From the NCBI GenBank assembly GCA_902779645.1, contig CACZCH010000007.1:124001-188000 (forward strand): a DNA stretch of 64,000 nt, read 5' to 3'. Shown one piece after another: positions 27,197 to 35,940 of this stretch. Source of the DNA: an uncultured bacterium (GTDB lineage Bacteria > Cyanobacteriota > Vampirovibrionia > Gastranaerophilales > Gastranaerophilaceae). The position numbers and the translations under genes are program-made. How positions within the stretch are numbered: the first letter of the stretch is position 1; every line of letters begins with the position of its first letter. The notes below the pieces were generated by a model that worked only from the letters and a program-made list of their open reading frames with translations, was not told the DNA's origin and made no database searches.

Positions 27197-27445
27197 CATA
27201 ATACTAAACCTGATTATAACTTCCATTGTTTACGTCATACATACGCAACGTTTTTAATACAAAACGGAGTGCCGATTCATTATGTTTCAGAACAATTGGG
27301 ACATAGTACACCACAAACGACAGTAAATGTCTATGGACACGTTTTGCCTAGAATAAATAATCAGGCAATGGAATTGTTCAAAAATTTAGAAAAATCGCAT
27401 AATAATCGCATAAATTTTTCAGAAAGGGTTGAAGTACAGCAATAA
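27197..27445 (+). pseudogene. Tyrosine-recombinase (phage integrase) C-terminal remnant
   Basis: The frame reads NTKPDYNFHCLRHTYATFLI, then QNGVPIHYVSEQLGHS, TPQTTVNVYGHVLP and ends EVQQ-stop. This is the C-terminal third of a phage integrase, with the box II H-x-L-R-H motif, the LGHS histidine and the VYGH tyrosine. A stop codon lies just upstream and no N-terminal part is present, so it is a fragment. It lies 120-130 bases before a tRNA-Pro gene, the standard place for an integrase of a tRNA-targeting element. Confidence 0.88.
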
Positions 27446-27453
27446 CAAGCATT

Positions 27454-27474
27454 AAAAAAATCGGAACGACAGGA
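27454..27474 (-). repeat. Copy B of the tRNA-Pro 3' end (att-like scar)
   Basis: Seven A then TCGGAACGACAGGA, exactly matching 21 bases of the tRNA-Pro 3' end and flank at 27566-27586, immediately downstream of the integrase remnant. An inverted partial copy (AGGTTCAAATCCTGTCCG) lies at about 27532-27549. Confidence 0.8.
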
Positions 27475-27572
27475 CACTTTGGGCGTAATTTTTGCGAGAG
27501 CAAAAATAGCCCGAAGATAAAGATACAGAGGTTCAAATCCTGTCCGTAAAACTTCAAAAAGACACAAAAAAA

Positions 27573-27646
27573 TCGGAACGACAGGATTTGAACCTGCGAC
27601 CCCCACCACCCCAAGGTGGTACGCTACCAAGCTGCGCTACGTCCCG
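27573..27646 (-). tRNA. tRNA-Pro (anticodon GGG)
   Basis: On the minus strand the 74-nt sequence starts CGGGACGTAGCGCAGC and ends CGTTCCGA. The acceptor stem CGGGACG pairs with CGTTCCG (one G-U). The D arm has GCGCAGCTTGGTAGCGT. The anticodon arm is CCACC-TTGGGGT-GGTGG, giving anticodon GGG (codons CCC/CCU). The T arm is GCAGG-TTCGAAT-CCTGT. CCA is not encoded. The 3' half is duplicated twice in the preceding 1.8 kb, showing use as an integration target. Confidence 0.95.
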
Positions 27647-27831
27647 ATTTTAAGTATTAAATTTTCAAATATTGACGCAGCTTGCCAGCTTACGCTACCA
27701 ATTCCCTCCCCTTCGCAACGTGACATTTAGTCACACGTCCCGATTTTAAGTATTAAATTTTCAAATATTGACGCAGCTTGCCAGCTTACGCTACCAATTC
27801 CCTCCTCTTCGCAACGTGACATTTAGTCACC
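27640..27831. repeat. 96-bp tandem duplication upstream of tRNA-Pro
   Basis: Two consecutive units (27640-27735, 27736-27831), each starting CGTCCCGATTTTAAG and differing at only one or two positions (CCTCCCC versus CCTCCTC). The unit begins with the 5' acceptor strand of the tRNA gene. A third CGTCCCGAT occurs at 27853-27861. It lies in the tRNA promoter side, so the duplication may have copied the promoter. Confidence 0.9.
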
Positions 27832-27891
27832 TTGCTCACGGAGTCCTTGCTACGTCCCGATAACATAATATTTTGTTATACTTATATTATA

Positions 27892-28077
27892 TCACCAAAA
27901 ACTTTTTTCGTGTTGTTTGAGAATGTTATCAATATCTCTGTTGGTATCAAAAGGATTAAATTTTCTTGCTTGTTTTAAAACCCTTCTTGTAATTTGAGCT
28001 GATTTAGCCTGCTCTTTCATAAAATTATGACACCATTTTATGTGTTTTATATTTAAATCAATTTTTGGCACATTCAT
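27892..28077 (-). CDS. Small basic protein, 61 residues
   Basis: Starts MNVPKIDLNIKHIKWC and is rich in Lys, Arg and Asn, with a helix-forming middle (FMKEQAKSAQITRRVLKQARK). AAGGAA lies ahead of the ATG. It follows the uridine-kinase-like gene by 11 bases on the same strand, so it is probably the second gene of that operon. No family recognised. Confidence 0.55.
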   Translation of the reverse strand: MNVPKIDLNIKHIKWCHNFMKEQAKSAQITRRVLKQARKFNPFDTNRDIDNILKQHEKSFW

Positions 28078-28088
28078 AATTTTATTCC

Positions 28089-28946
28089 TTAAGAAAGATA
28101 TAATTCTTGTACAATTCCGATAATCTTATTTAAAAAGTTTTTGTACTTAATTCTGTCTGCAGAGCCTGACAAAACAATATCGGCTTTAGCTTTGCATGGT
28201 CTTATATGTACTTCTGCTTTTTCATTAGCATTTGCGTAAATATGTTCTGCAGAATCGCCCAAGCCTCTCTCATTTGCTCGAATAAAGAATCTTTCCTTTT
28301 TAATATCTTCATCTATATCAACATAAATCTTAAAATCAAACGCATCTCTTACCTTATCGGTAAGCGTAAATAAACCTTCCGAAATAATAACTTTGGAAGG
28401 TCTTGCAAGTGTATAATTGTCATGGCGAATAGCAGTCCCGCTCATGTCGTATTTAGGAAGATAAGTTGTTTTACCGGAAAGAAGTTCTTTAATATGTTTG
28501 TGCATAAGTTCAAGTTCTAATGCCTGTGGTACATCAAGGTCATAATTTTTTGCAAACTCAGCAAAACTTCCTGCTTCTTTTACCATCTCAGAACGGTCAT
28601 AATAGTAATCGTCAGTATTAACTCTTGTAATTGCATCTTTAATATTGAATTCCGTTGCAAAAGATTCAATTGTGTCAATCAAATCCATAGTAATTGTTGA
28701 TTTTCCGCTTGCAGTTTCTCCTGCAATACCGATTGAAGCAGGCATTTTAATTTTTCCCGATAAGTATCCTGCAATCTTTTTGATTACGAACGGATTATAA
28801 CTTACTAAGATTGAACCCTTTTCAGCTAACTCTTTTTCAAAAATATTACTTAAATAACGCTCTATCTCATCACTAATGGAAATTGGTTGAGTTACATTTT
28901 TTGATTTTAACGGACTTTTTGATTTTGTGTTGGATATATTTAACAT
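28089..28946 (-). CDS. Uridine kinase/phosphoribulokinase-like P-loop kinase (copy 2)
   Basis: Same architecture and length as the gene at 24896: an N-terminal extension, then IGIAGETASGKSTITMDL (Walker A), RVNTDDYYYDRSEMVKEAG, LDVPQALELELMHKHI, LPKYDMSGT, VIISEGLFTLTDKVRD and KKERFFIRANERGLGD. Start ATG at 28946 (MLNISNTKS) is preferred; the upstream open frame lacks a start signal. The two copies are clearly paralogues and both keep the active-site elements, so they probably have different substrates or regulation. Confidence 0.8.
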   Translation of the reverse strand: MLNISNTKSKSPLKSKNVTQPISISDEIERYLSNIFEKELAEKGSILVSYNPFVIKKIAGYLSGKIKMPASIGIAGETASGKSTITMDLIDTIESFATEFNIKDAITRVNTDDYYYDRSEMVKEAGSFAEFAKNYDLDVPQALELELMHKHIKELLSGKTTYLPKYDMSGTAIRHDNYTLARPSKVIISEGLFTLTDKVRDAFDFKIYVDIDEDIKKERFFIRANERGLGDSAEHIYANANEKAEVHIRPCKAKADIVLSGSADRIKYKNFLNKIIGIVQELYLS

Positions 28947-29174
28947 AATTAATTTTCTTTCTTGTTCTATTATACATAAATCAAAACTTATGAAAAGATT
29001 TTTTGCTGTTAAAAATATAAATTTTTTACAATTGTTAACATGCACTAAAACTGTTATCAAACCTGATTTGGCATGATAAAAAAACAGCAAAAGATTTAAT
29101 AATCCCCCAATTCGTTAATTGGCCTATAATAATTTGTCCATGATATAATTAATATAAATTGGAGAGGTTAGGAT

Positions 29175-31817
29175 ATGATTAGTCTTTTATTGAAATTAAT
29201 GGGCGATCCCAATGAAAAAAAAGTAAAAAAAATGATGGGAATCGTTGAACATATAAATAAACTTGAGCCTGAATTTGAAAAGCTTACCGATGAAGAACTC
29301 AGAGCTAAAACAGATGAATTTAAAGCAATTTTAGCTCAACGTCCGAAATCAGACAATGAAAAAGCAGACAGAATTTTAGAAAAAGAAGCTTTAGATAAAA
29401 TTTTGCCTGAGGCTTTTGCAACGGTTCGTGAAGCTGGAAAACGTGTTTTAAATATGCGCCACTTTGACGTCCAGCTTATCGGCGGTTATTTTCTCCACAA
29501 TGGTCATATCGCGGAGATGAGAACCGGTGAAGGTAAAACTCTTGTGGCTACTCTTGCTGCTTATCTTAATGCTCTTACGGGTAAAGGTGTCCATGTTGTA
29601 ACAGTTAACGACTATTTGGCAAAACGTGACAGTGAGTGGATGGGTAAAATATACAAATTTTTAGGTTTAACAGTAGGTGTAATTCTTTCTAATCAGCATG
29701 ATGCAGAGGAATTTAACCGTAAACGTGCAGCTTATGCGTGTGATATCACATACGGTACAAACAACGAATTTGGGTTTGATTATCTTCGCGATAATATGGC
29801 ACCTTCTAAAGAAAATCTCGTTCAAAGACCTTTCAATTACGCAATTATCGACGAAGTTGACAGCATCTTGATTGACGAAGCCAGAACTCCTTTAATAATA
29901 AGCGGTCGTGTTGAAAAATCTGCCGATACTTATACTTTGATGGCAAAAGTTGCTCCTCAGCTTGAAAAAGACAGAGATTATGAAGTTGATGAAAAGAATA
30001 AAAACGTTATTTTTACGGAAGACGGTATTGATAGAGCACAAGAAATTATCGGGTGCAAAGATTTGTTCGACATCAATGTTCAATATGCTCATGATCTTTT
30101 GAATGCCTTAAAAGCTAAGGAATTATTTATCCGTGATACGGACTATGTTGTTAAAGACGGAGAAGTTGTTATTGTCGATGAGTTTACAGGTCGTATGATG
30201 CCCGGAAGAAGATGGTCTGACGGGCTTCATCAGGCAATTGAAGCTAAAGAAGGGGTTGAAATCCAAGACGAAACCCAAACATTGGCAAGTATAACTTTTC
30301 AAAACTTATTCAGGCTTTATCCTAAGTTATCAGGTATGACAGGTACAGCAATGACGGAAGAAGCAGAATTCGGTAAAATATATAATCTTGAAGTTACTGC
30401 TATCCCTACAAACAAACCTGATATAAGAATTAATTATCCTGATGTAATTTATAAAAATGAACGTGCAAAATACAATGCGGTAGTAAATGATATTGTTGAG
30501 CAAAATAAACTCGGACGACCTGTTCTTGTTGGTACGGTAAGTATTGAAAAATCGGAATACATATCAGCTTTACTTAAAAAGCGCGGTATTAAGCATAACG
30601 TTTTGAATGCTAAACAACACGAAAAAGAAGCCTATATTATTGCTCAGGCAGGTCGTGTAGGCGCTGTTACAATCGCAACAAACATGGCAGGAAGAGGAAC
30701 AGATATTCTCTTAGGCGGTAACGCAGAGTTCTTGGCAAAGGAAGAGCTTGAAAAAATGAAGGTTACTCCTGAATCCGAAAATTATGAAAACCTTAAAAAT
30801 AAAGCCTTGGAAAGAGCAAGACAAATTACGGAAGAAGAGCACGCTCGAGTTGTTGAACTGGGAGGGCTTCACGTAATCGGTACTGAAAGACATGAATCAA
30901 GACGTATTGATAATCAATTAAGAGGTCGTGCGGCACGTCAGGGCGACCCGGGTTCAACAAGATTTTTCCTCTCTCTTGAAGACAATTTGATGAGAATTTT
31001 TGGCGGAGACAAGATTACAACTTTGATGAACATGCTTCAAGTAGACGAAAATATGGCAATTGAATCATCATTAATTACACGTCAAATTCAATCAGCACAA
31101 AAGAAAGTTGAAACATATCACTTTGATATTCGTAAAAATGTACTTCAATATGATGACGTTATGAATGTACAAAGAGAAAAATTCTATGCTCAGCGCAGAA
31201 AAGTTCTTGAAGGCAAGGATTTGAGAAGTGATATTGAATATATGATAGACAGAGAAATTGACAGACTGCTTAAGTCGTACATAGCACCGGAAATGAATCC
31301 TGAAGAATATATTCAAGAGGATTTAACAACTCTTATCCACGAACTTCATTCTACTATACCTCAACTTTCATATATTAAGGTTGATGATATTAAGAAATCA
31401 CGTTTCCATAAGATTTACGATATGATTCGAGAAGCGTCTCAAAAAGCTTATAGAGATCATGAGGAAGAGATTGTAAGCTTTTTTAATAACATATCTTCCC
31501 AATATGATCCTAAATTTGTACCGCAAGAAGTATTTGGGGCTGATAATGTTATGAGAACGCTGGAACGTGATATTCTGCTTAGAGTCGTAGATAATCAATG
31601 GATTGACCACCTTCATAATATTGATATGCTCAAAGACGGTATCGGATTAAGGGCTTACGGTCAAAAAGATCCTTTGATTGAATATAAAAAAGAAGCTTAT
31701 GATTTGTTTAACAAAATGATGTATGAGATTCAGTCAAATACTGTTAAATACATATTCAGAGCGAAGTTTGGAATACAGTTTGTATCAGATGACGGGGTTG
31801 AGATTGTAGAAAGTTAA
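29175..31817 (+). CDS. secA: Preprotein translocase ATPase SecA
   Basis: Motor ATPase that drives proteins through SecYEG. Complete at 880 residues. Key motifs: [20 protein letters not shown] (Walker A) near residue 112, [64 protein letters not shown]-type motif, [19 protein letters not shown] and [17 protein letters not shown]. The C-terminal Cys-rich zinc/SecB-binding tail is missing; it ends soon after the helical scaffold, as in cyanobacteria. Shine-Dalgarno GGAGAGG precedes the ATG. Confidence 0.98.
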   Translation: MISLLLKLMGDPNEKKVKKMMGIVEHINKLEPEFEKLTDEELRAKTDEFKAILAQRPKSDNEKADRILEKEALDKILPEAFATVREAGKRVLNMRHFDVQLIGGYFLHNGHIAEMRTGEGKTLVATLAAYLNALTGKGVHVVTVNDYLAKRDSEWMGKIYKFLGLTVGVILSNQHDAEEFNRKRAAYACDITYGTNNEFGFDYLRDNMAPSKENLVQRPFNYAIIDEVDSILIDEARTPLIISGRVEKSADTYTLMAKVAPQLEKDRDYEVDEKNKNVIFTEDGIDRAQEIIGCKDLFDINVQYAHDLLNALKAKELFIRDTDYVVKDGEVVIVDEFTGRMMPGRRWSDGLHQAIEAKEGVEIQDETQTLASITFQNLFRLYPKLSGMTGTAMTEEAEFGKIYNLEVTAIPTNKPDIRINYPDVIYKNERAKYNAVVNDIVEQNKLGRPVLVGTVSIEKSEYISALLKKRGIKHNVLNAKQHEKEAYIIAQAGRVGAVTIATNMAGRGTDILLGGNAEFLAKEELEKMKVTPESENYENLKNKALERARQITEEEHARVVELGGLHVIGTERHESRRIDNQLRGRAARQGDPGSTRFFLSLEDNLMRIFGGDKITTLMNMLQVDENMAIESSLITRQIQSAQKKVETYHFDIRKNVLQYDDVMNVQREKFYAQRRKVLEGKDLRSDIEYMIDREIDRLLKSYIAPEMNPEEYIQEDLTTLIHELHSTIPQLSYIKVDDIKKSRFHKIYDMIREASQKAYRDHEEEIVSFFNNISSQYDPKFVPQEVFGADNVMRTLERDILLRVVDNQWIDHLHNIDMLKDGIGLRAYGQKDPLIEYKKEAYDLFNKMMYEIQSNTVKYIFRAKFGIQFVSDDGVEIVES

Positions 31818-31974
31818 AGAAATTCAGCAAACGGGAAATTTAAAATTGACAGGAGTTAGAGGATTTTCCGCAAATCCGAATTGTAAACATTTCTTTACAA
31901 TTATCTTTTAAAAGGCAATTTCTTCATACTAAAAAACTTTATATATATGTGTAGAATTTAGAAGGTGTTTTAGT

Positions 31975-32610
31975 ATGGCATTGAACCCGTATACTTTGTA
32001 TAATTTATACGACAAGGGCATTATAGAATGTGTGCCGACAGATTTGCTGGCACCAACACCTTTGGCTCCAATGGCATCTATGAGTAATCCTTATTTGGAT
32101 ATGGCAAAACAAGGCGGATTATATCAAAATCACGGTACTCAAACTGACTTGTTTCGTTCTTCTGCAATTCAACCGCCTGAAACAGTCCATACAGGCTCTA
32201 TGTCACAGGCTGGCGGGTTGAATACATTTAACGGCGTCGGTATAGGCGGAGCTAATCAAAATACAACTGCCGGAACATTTGGTTTTAATAATAGAATCGG
32301 TGCATATAATACTTCAGGCGGTTTAAACACTTTTAACGGAGTCGGTATAGGAGCACAGTCAAATGCCGGTGGGATGAATGTTTTCGGCGGATTTGGCGAT
32401 ACAAAAAATAATTTGATTAACGGATATAATAAAACAGTTTCAATCATAAACAATACTCCTAAAGTTCTTTTAGGACTTTTGGGAGGCGCAATCGGAATGG
32501 GTGCTGTAATGATGGCATTCAGACGCGGTAAAAAACCTGCTAATCCTGCAAAGACCGGTTTTTGGTCTCATTTGAATCCGAAAAACTGGAGTTGGTTTAA
32601 TAAAAAATAA
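31975..32610 (+). CDS. Gly/Asn-rich repeat protein with C-terminal membrane segment
   Basis: 211 residues. A conserved-looking N-terminus (MALNPYTLYNLYDKGIIECV) is followed by a low-complexity region holding GGLNTFNGVGIG twice (about residues 80-91 and 110-121) and a third degenerate unit GGMNVFGGFGD. A hydrophobic segment at about residues 164-187 (VLLGLLGGAIGMGAVMMAF) precedes a basic tail ending in WSWFNKK. I associate this start with gut Vampirovibrionia proteins of unknown function; that is recollection, not a database result. Confidence 0.7.
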   Translation: MALNPYTLYNLYDKGIIECVPTDLLAPTPLAPMASMSNPYLDMAKQGGLYQNHGTQTDLFRSSAIQPPETVHTGSMSQAGGLNTFNGVGIGGANQNTTAGTFGFNNRIGAYNTSGGLNTFNGVGIGAQSNAGGMNVFGGFGDTKNNLINGYNKTVSIINNTPKVLLGLLGGAIGMGAVMMAFRRGKKPANPAKTGFWSHLNPKNWSWFNKK

Positions 32611-32652
32611 ACATATTAAATAACCTTATTAAAATACCTTATTAAATTTATA

Positions 32653-32678
32653 ACGCTCTTTATAGGGCGTTTTTTTTG
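32653..32678 (+). terminator. Rho-independent terminator
   Basis: AACGCTC, short loop, GGGCGTT and eight T. It follows the Gly/Asn-rich protein gene. Confidence 0.9.
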
Positions 32679-32687
32679 TGTGTGGGG

Positions 32688-32840
32688 GTAAATGTATTGA
32701 GTTGGTTGAACATATAAGAAAATTAGCGTAAAAGGGCAGGTAAATGTATTGGGTTGGTTGAACACATAAGAAAATTAGCGTAAAAGGGCAGGTAAATGTA
32801 TTGAACGGGTTGAACGCTTAAGGAGATTAGTGTATTTATG
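32688..32840 (+). repeat. 52-bp tandem repeat array, about 2.9 copies
   Basis: Units start with GTAAATGTATTG at 32688, 32740 and 32792 (period 52). Copies 1 and 2 differ at two or three positions (GAGTTGG/GGGTTGG, CATATAAG/CACATAAG); copy 3 is more diverged after TGTATTGAACGGGTTGAAC. The array ends at the promoter/start region of the HAD gene. Confidence 0.92.
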
Positions 32841-32853
32841 CTACAATATTCTT

Positions 32854-33642
32854 ATGATAAAACTTGTAGCTACGGATATAGATGGGACAATATTAATACC
32901 GGAGGGTAAATTTACGGAAGGGGTTAAATCTTGTATAAAAGATTTGCAGGACGAAGGAGTTAAAGTTGTTCTTGTGACAGGCAGAATGAATAAGGCAGCT
33001 TTTCTTATCAGAGATGAATTAGGACTTAAAACGCCTGTTGTTTCTTATCAGGGAGGACTTGTTAATGATAACGGCTGTTATTTATATGAGCGATACCTTT
33101 CTGAATCTGATGCAAAGCAAATTATTGATTGGGCAAAAACGGAAAAAATTCATATAAATTTGTATAATAATGACATTTTGTATTCAGAATTGGATAATGC
33201 TGAGATTCAGCGATATACAAAAGTTCAACACGTAGATTACGTAGTTAAACCGTTTGAAGAGATAAAACTTGATAAAGTAAATAAAATTTTGGCGATAGAT
33301 TATAATGATGCTGAGAAAATTCACAGATTTGAACAAGAACTTCCGGCGATATTTCCAAATTTATATATTGTAAAATCGACTCCATATTTTTTGGAATTTT
33401 CAAATCCTGAAGGCTCAAAGTTCTGTGCAGTCAAATTCTTGCAAAAGTATTGGGGTTTAAATGATAACGAAATTTTATCTATCGGAGACCAGAATAATGA
33501 TATCGCATTGCTTGAAGCCGGCGGGGTGAAGGTTGCAATGGGGAATGCAACGGATAAACTCAAACAAATTGCAGATTATATAACGGATACTGTTTACAAT
33601 GACGGTTTTGTCAAGGCTATGGAAAAATTTGTTTTATTGTAA
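32854..33642 (+). CDS. Cof-type HAD-family phosphatase
   Basis: Haloacid-dehalogenase phosphatase with a C2 cap, acting on sugar phosphates or flavin/pyridoxal phosphates in relatives. Motif I is VATDIDGTIL, motif II is VVLVTGRMN, and motifs III/IV are SKFCAVKFL and ILSIGDQNNDIALLEAGG, followed by AMGNATDKLKQIADYIT. ATG at 32854 gives the normal MIKLVATD start; a TACAAT -10 lies only 6 bases upstream, implying a leaderless mRNA. An alternative GTG at 32830 with AGGAG ahead is possible. Confidence 0.9.
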   Translation: MIKLVATDIDGTILIPEGKFTEGVKSCIKDLQDEGVKVVLVTGRMNKAAFLIRDELGLKTPVVSYQGGLVNDNGCYLYERYLSESDAKQIIDWAKTEKIHINLYNNDILYSELDNAEIQRYTKVQHVDYVVKPFEEIKLDKVNKILAIDYNDAEKIHRFEQELPAIFPNLYIVKSTPYFLEFSNPEGSKFCAVKFLQKYWGLNDNEILSIGDQNNDIALLEAGGVKVAMGNATDKLKQIADYITDTVYNDGFVKAMEKFVLL

Positions 33643-33927
33643 AAAAGTAGTCAGTTTGAGAAAAAAGAATAGAGATATTGATAATTTTGTAAACTTTTGT
33701 AAACATTTTTTTAAAATTAGGCAATTTTTAAAGTTCCACAGATTTATTAAGTATGTGTGTAAAATACAGTCCGTTTAAAAAGAAAGAACAGGATTTTCGA
33801 TAATCATTTGGTGTGTATAAACGCACCCTACCTACTACTATTTGAATTTAATATTTTCAGTCTATATTTATGTCAGCAAGCTAATAGGTCGGGTTTCAAC
33901 CCGACAATAACTCTTGTGTACAACATC

Positions 33928-33974
33928 GTGCAAAAGTATGCAAAAATAGTAAGTAGGGTACAATTTTTTTGCAC
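33928..33974 (+). repeat. Phased GTGCAAAA motifs, left border
   Basis: GTGCAAAAGT and ATGCAAAAAT follow each other at a 10-base step, and an inverted TTGCAC lies at 33969-33974. The same motif set is found at 51491-51617. Confidence 0.55.
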
Positions 33975-34132
33975 CAAATTTTCAAATCACCTATTTTTGT
34001 CCTTTTGTGTCATATAGGTTTTGTCTATATTTGAGGCAAATATTTACTCCTTCAAGAGTCTTTTTGAGGACATTTTTGTTACCAAAACCGGACATTTCGG
34101 ACTTTTATGCTCAACCGACTTCCGACCATTTT

Positions 34133-34217
34133 TGTCATGCTGAACTCGTTTCAGCATCTTACAAACTTGGCGTGTTTACTATATTTTGGCAAGACCCTGA
34201 AATAAATTCAGGGTGAC
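34133..34217 (+). repeat. REP-like dispersed repeat
   Basis: Left hairpin TGCTGAACTCGTTTCAGCA and right hairpin ACCCTGAAATAAATTCAGGGT are separated by about 35 bases. Paired hairpins of this type (TGCTGAAC.. TTCAGCA and CCCTGAA..TTCAGGG) are a widespread bacterial dispersed repeat. The right half recurs at 51546-51571. Confidence 0.8.
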
Positions 34218-34316
34218 TGTACGCTTATTTCTTTCTGACAAAATGTCCTGTTAAAAGGTACTTCATAAAATTGGTAAAAAGCTGGATTCTTCGGTGCTTT
34301 GTACCTCTCAATAACA

Positions 34317-34353
34317 AAATATCTTCCGAGCAAACTGCTCAAAAAAATACAGC
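34317..34353 (+). repeat. 37-bp direct repeat, left copy
   Basis: AAATATCTTCCGAGCAAACT continuing to ATACAGC, with hairpin GAGCA-AAC-TGCTC inside. It is identical to 51736-51772. Confidence 0.95.
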
Positions 34354-34541
34354 AAATGCGGTTCGATTGTAATTTAACATACAGAACAAGATGTAATTAA
34401 CTATGAGATGGAGATTACAGGATTTTTAACAATTAATAAATATTTAATAGTTCAAAACAACTTTGGTTTTTTATATTATAAAAATTTTTCTTCATTTTAT
34501 GATATAATAACTCTACTAAATATAAGTATTTTGGGGTGTTT

Positions 34542-35549
34542 ATGGCAAATACAGTTTCTAAAATTTATGGTGATATAGCAGAGTTACTTAATGTTGCTCG
34601 AGCTAAAGCTTATCATGCTGTAAATTCAATTATGGTCGAAACCTATTGGAAAATTGGACAACGTATTGTTGAAGAAGAACAAGGCGGCAGTTCTAGGGCA
34701 GAATATGGAACAAAACTTATTGAAAATTTGTCAAAATACTTAACTGATACATTTGGCAAAGGCTTTTCTGAAGCCAATTTAAAGAATATGCGCCAATTTT
34801 ACCTCACTTATCCTGAATTCGATACGCAGTGCGTAGCGAATTTATCTTGGACAAATATCCGTACAATTATAAGGATAAGCGACAAGAATGAACGAGACTA
34901 TTACTTAAAAGAATCTGCTGCTGAAAATTGGACTTCAAGACAATTGGAACGTAATATAAAAAGTGGTTATTATCATAGGCTTTTATCAACACAAGAAAAA
35001 TCAAACGATGCAGAAAGATGTTTGCCGGCTGTGGTTGATACAAAAGAATTTATTAAAGATCCGTATGTTTTAGAATTTCTTGATTTACCGGAAAATATTG
35101 AAGGCAAAGAAAGTGCATTAGAATCAGCGTTAATCAACAATTTACAAAAATTCTTGCTTGAGCTAGGCAAAGGTTTTTCTTTTGTTGCACGCCAATTTAG
35201 AATTAGTACAGAAACAGACCATTTTTATGCTGATTTGGTGTTTTACAACTACCTGCTCAAATGCTTTGTGGTTATTGATTTAAAAACTACAAAATTATCC
35301 CACGCAGAAATCGGTCAGATGGATATGTATGTCAGAATGTTTGATGAATTAAAGCGTGGTGCAGATGACAATCCGACAATTGGTATCATATTATGTACCG
35401 ATAAATCTGAAACTATGGTTAAATATTCGATCCTTCAGGAAAGCCAACAAATTTTTGCAAGTAAATATAAAACTGTTCTTCCGACAGAAGAAGAACTTGC
35501 TGATATGATTCAAAAAGAAAATACCCTGCTTTTAGCATCAGAAGAATAA
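34542..35549 (+). CDS. DUF1016 (YhcG-type) PD-(D/E)XK nuclease-fold protein
   Basis: 335-residue DUF1016/YhcG protein. The N-terminal domain has ARAKAYHAVNSIMVETYWKI, GFSEANLKNMRQFYLTYPEF and LSWTNIRTIIRISD. The C-terminal nuclease fold shows FVARQFRI, ADLVFYNYLLKCFVVIDLKT and GQMDMYVRMFDE. The Asp and Lys of the active site are present, with Asp in place of Glu in the E-x-K position. ATG at 34542 (GGGG upstream) is preferred over GTG at 34536. Relatives occur beside type I restriction genes, in mobile elements and with toxin-antitoxin-like roles; here it is alone with its own terminator. Confidence 0.88.
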   Translation: MANTVSKIYGDIAELLNVARAKAYHAVNSIMVETYWKIGQRIVEEEQGGSSRAEYGTKLIENLSKYLTDTFGKGFSEANLKNMRQFYLTYPEFDTQCVANLSWTNIRTIIRISDKNERDYYLKESAAENWTSRQLERNIKSGYYHRLLSTQEKSNDAERCLPAVVDTKEFIKDPYVLEFLDLPENIEGKESALESALINNLQKFLLELGKGFSFVARQFRISTETDHFYADLVFYNYLLKCFVVIDLKTTKLSHAEIGQMDMYVRMFDELKRGADDNPTIGIILCTDKSETMVKYSILQESQQIFASKYKTVLPTEEELADMIQKENTLLLASEE

Positions 35550-35561
35550 TGAGTATAACAT

Positions 35562-35598
35562 GTGGTTATTTTCAAAATGGAAATAACCACTTTTTGTT
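35562..35598 (+). terminator. Rho-independent terminator after DUF1016 gene
   Basis: GTGGTTATTTTC, loop, GGAAATAACCAC, then TTTTTGTTT: a 12-bp stem. Confidence 0.95.
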
Positions 35599-35680
35599 TG
35601 AAAATTTTAAGTTGTGTTTAAGTGCCATTTAATCGCTATTTACAAAATAAATGTGTTGAAATGATACGAATACACAAGAT

Positions 35681-35735
35681 TACACTTGATGTTTCCCCAA
35701 ATGCAATCGATTAATGTGTATGACCGAAAGGAGCA
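35681..35735 (+). promoter_or_regulatory. Leader similar to the one at 51249-51297
   Basis: ACTTGATGTTTC, CCCAAA and a following ATTAATGTGTATG lie just upstream of the small gene at 35740. The leader of the minus-strand gene at 50723-51247 has ACTTGATGTTTCTCCGAA and ATTAATGTATGTG in the same order and spacing, which suggests a shared regulatory leader. Confidence 0.5.
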
Positions 35736-35739
35736 CATT

Positions 35740-35940
35740 ATGGCAGAAAAGGATTACAGGCTATACGGCACGAAGATTTTGAATTTAAAGACACAAGAAA
35801 TCGGATTGCTGATTTGTATATGGGAAAACAAGTATGCTGATAAAACGGTCAATTTTGCCACTTGTGTTGATAAAACAGGCAAACGATACAATATTGAACT
35901 TGATAACATCAGAGGGTTTGAAGATGATTTTGAAAAATAA
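35740..35940 (+). CDS. Small conserved-looking protein, 66 residues
   Basis: Begins MAEKDYRLYGTKILNLKTQE and looks like a compact beta-rich domain (IGLLICIWENKYADKTVNFATCVD). The ATG has an ideal AAAGGAG. It overlaps the next, broken gene by 17 bases. No family recognised. Its position beside recombinase genes suggests it is element cargo or an accessory factor. Confidence 0.6.
   Translation: MAEKDYRLYGTKILNLKTQEIGLLICIWENKYADKTVNFATCVDKTGKRYNIELDNIRGFEDDFEK

Larger units (their letters stand above)
33643..34541. other. Repeat-rich intergenic region at the left border of the polysaccharide island
   Basis: About 900 bases without a credible gene. It contains a perfect hairpin GTCGGGTTTCAACCCGAC (33886-33904 region), phased GTGCAAAA motifs (33928-33950), a REP-like element (34133-34217) and a 37-bp repeat (34317-34353). 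The last three recur at 51.5-51.8 kb. Confidence 0.7.

Noticed and set aside
27525-27555. Second tRNA gene on the plus strand (GGTTCAAATCCTGTCCG)
   Set aside because: Only a T-arm-like stretch; the T stem mispairs and no acceptor, D or anticodon arm exists. It is an inverted fragment of the tRNA-Pro 3' end.
32688-32840. Possible CRISPR array
   Set aside because: Only about three copies of a 52-bp unit directly joined without spacers, and no cas genes in the window.
34007-34216. Short ORF in the left border region
   Set aside because: It runs through the REP-like hairpins, has no Shine-Dalgarno and shows no protein-like composition.
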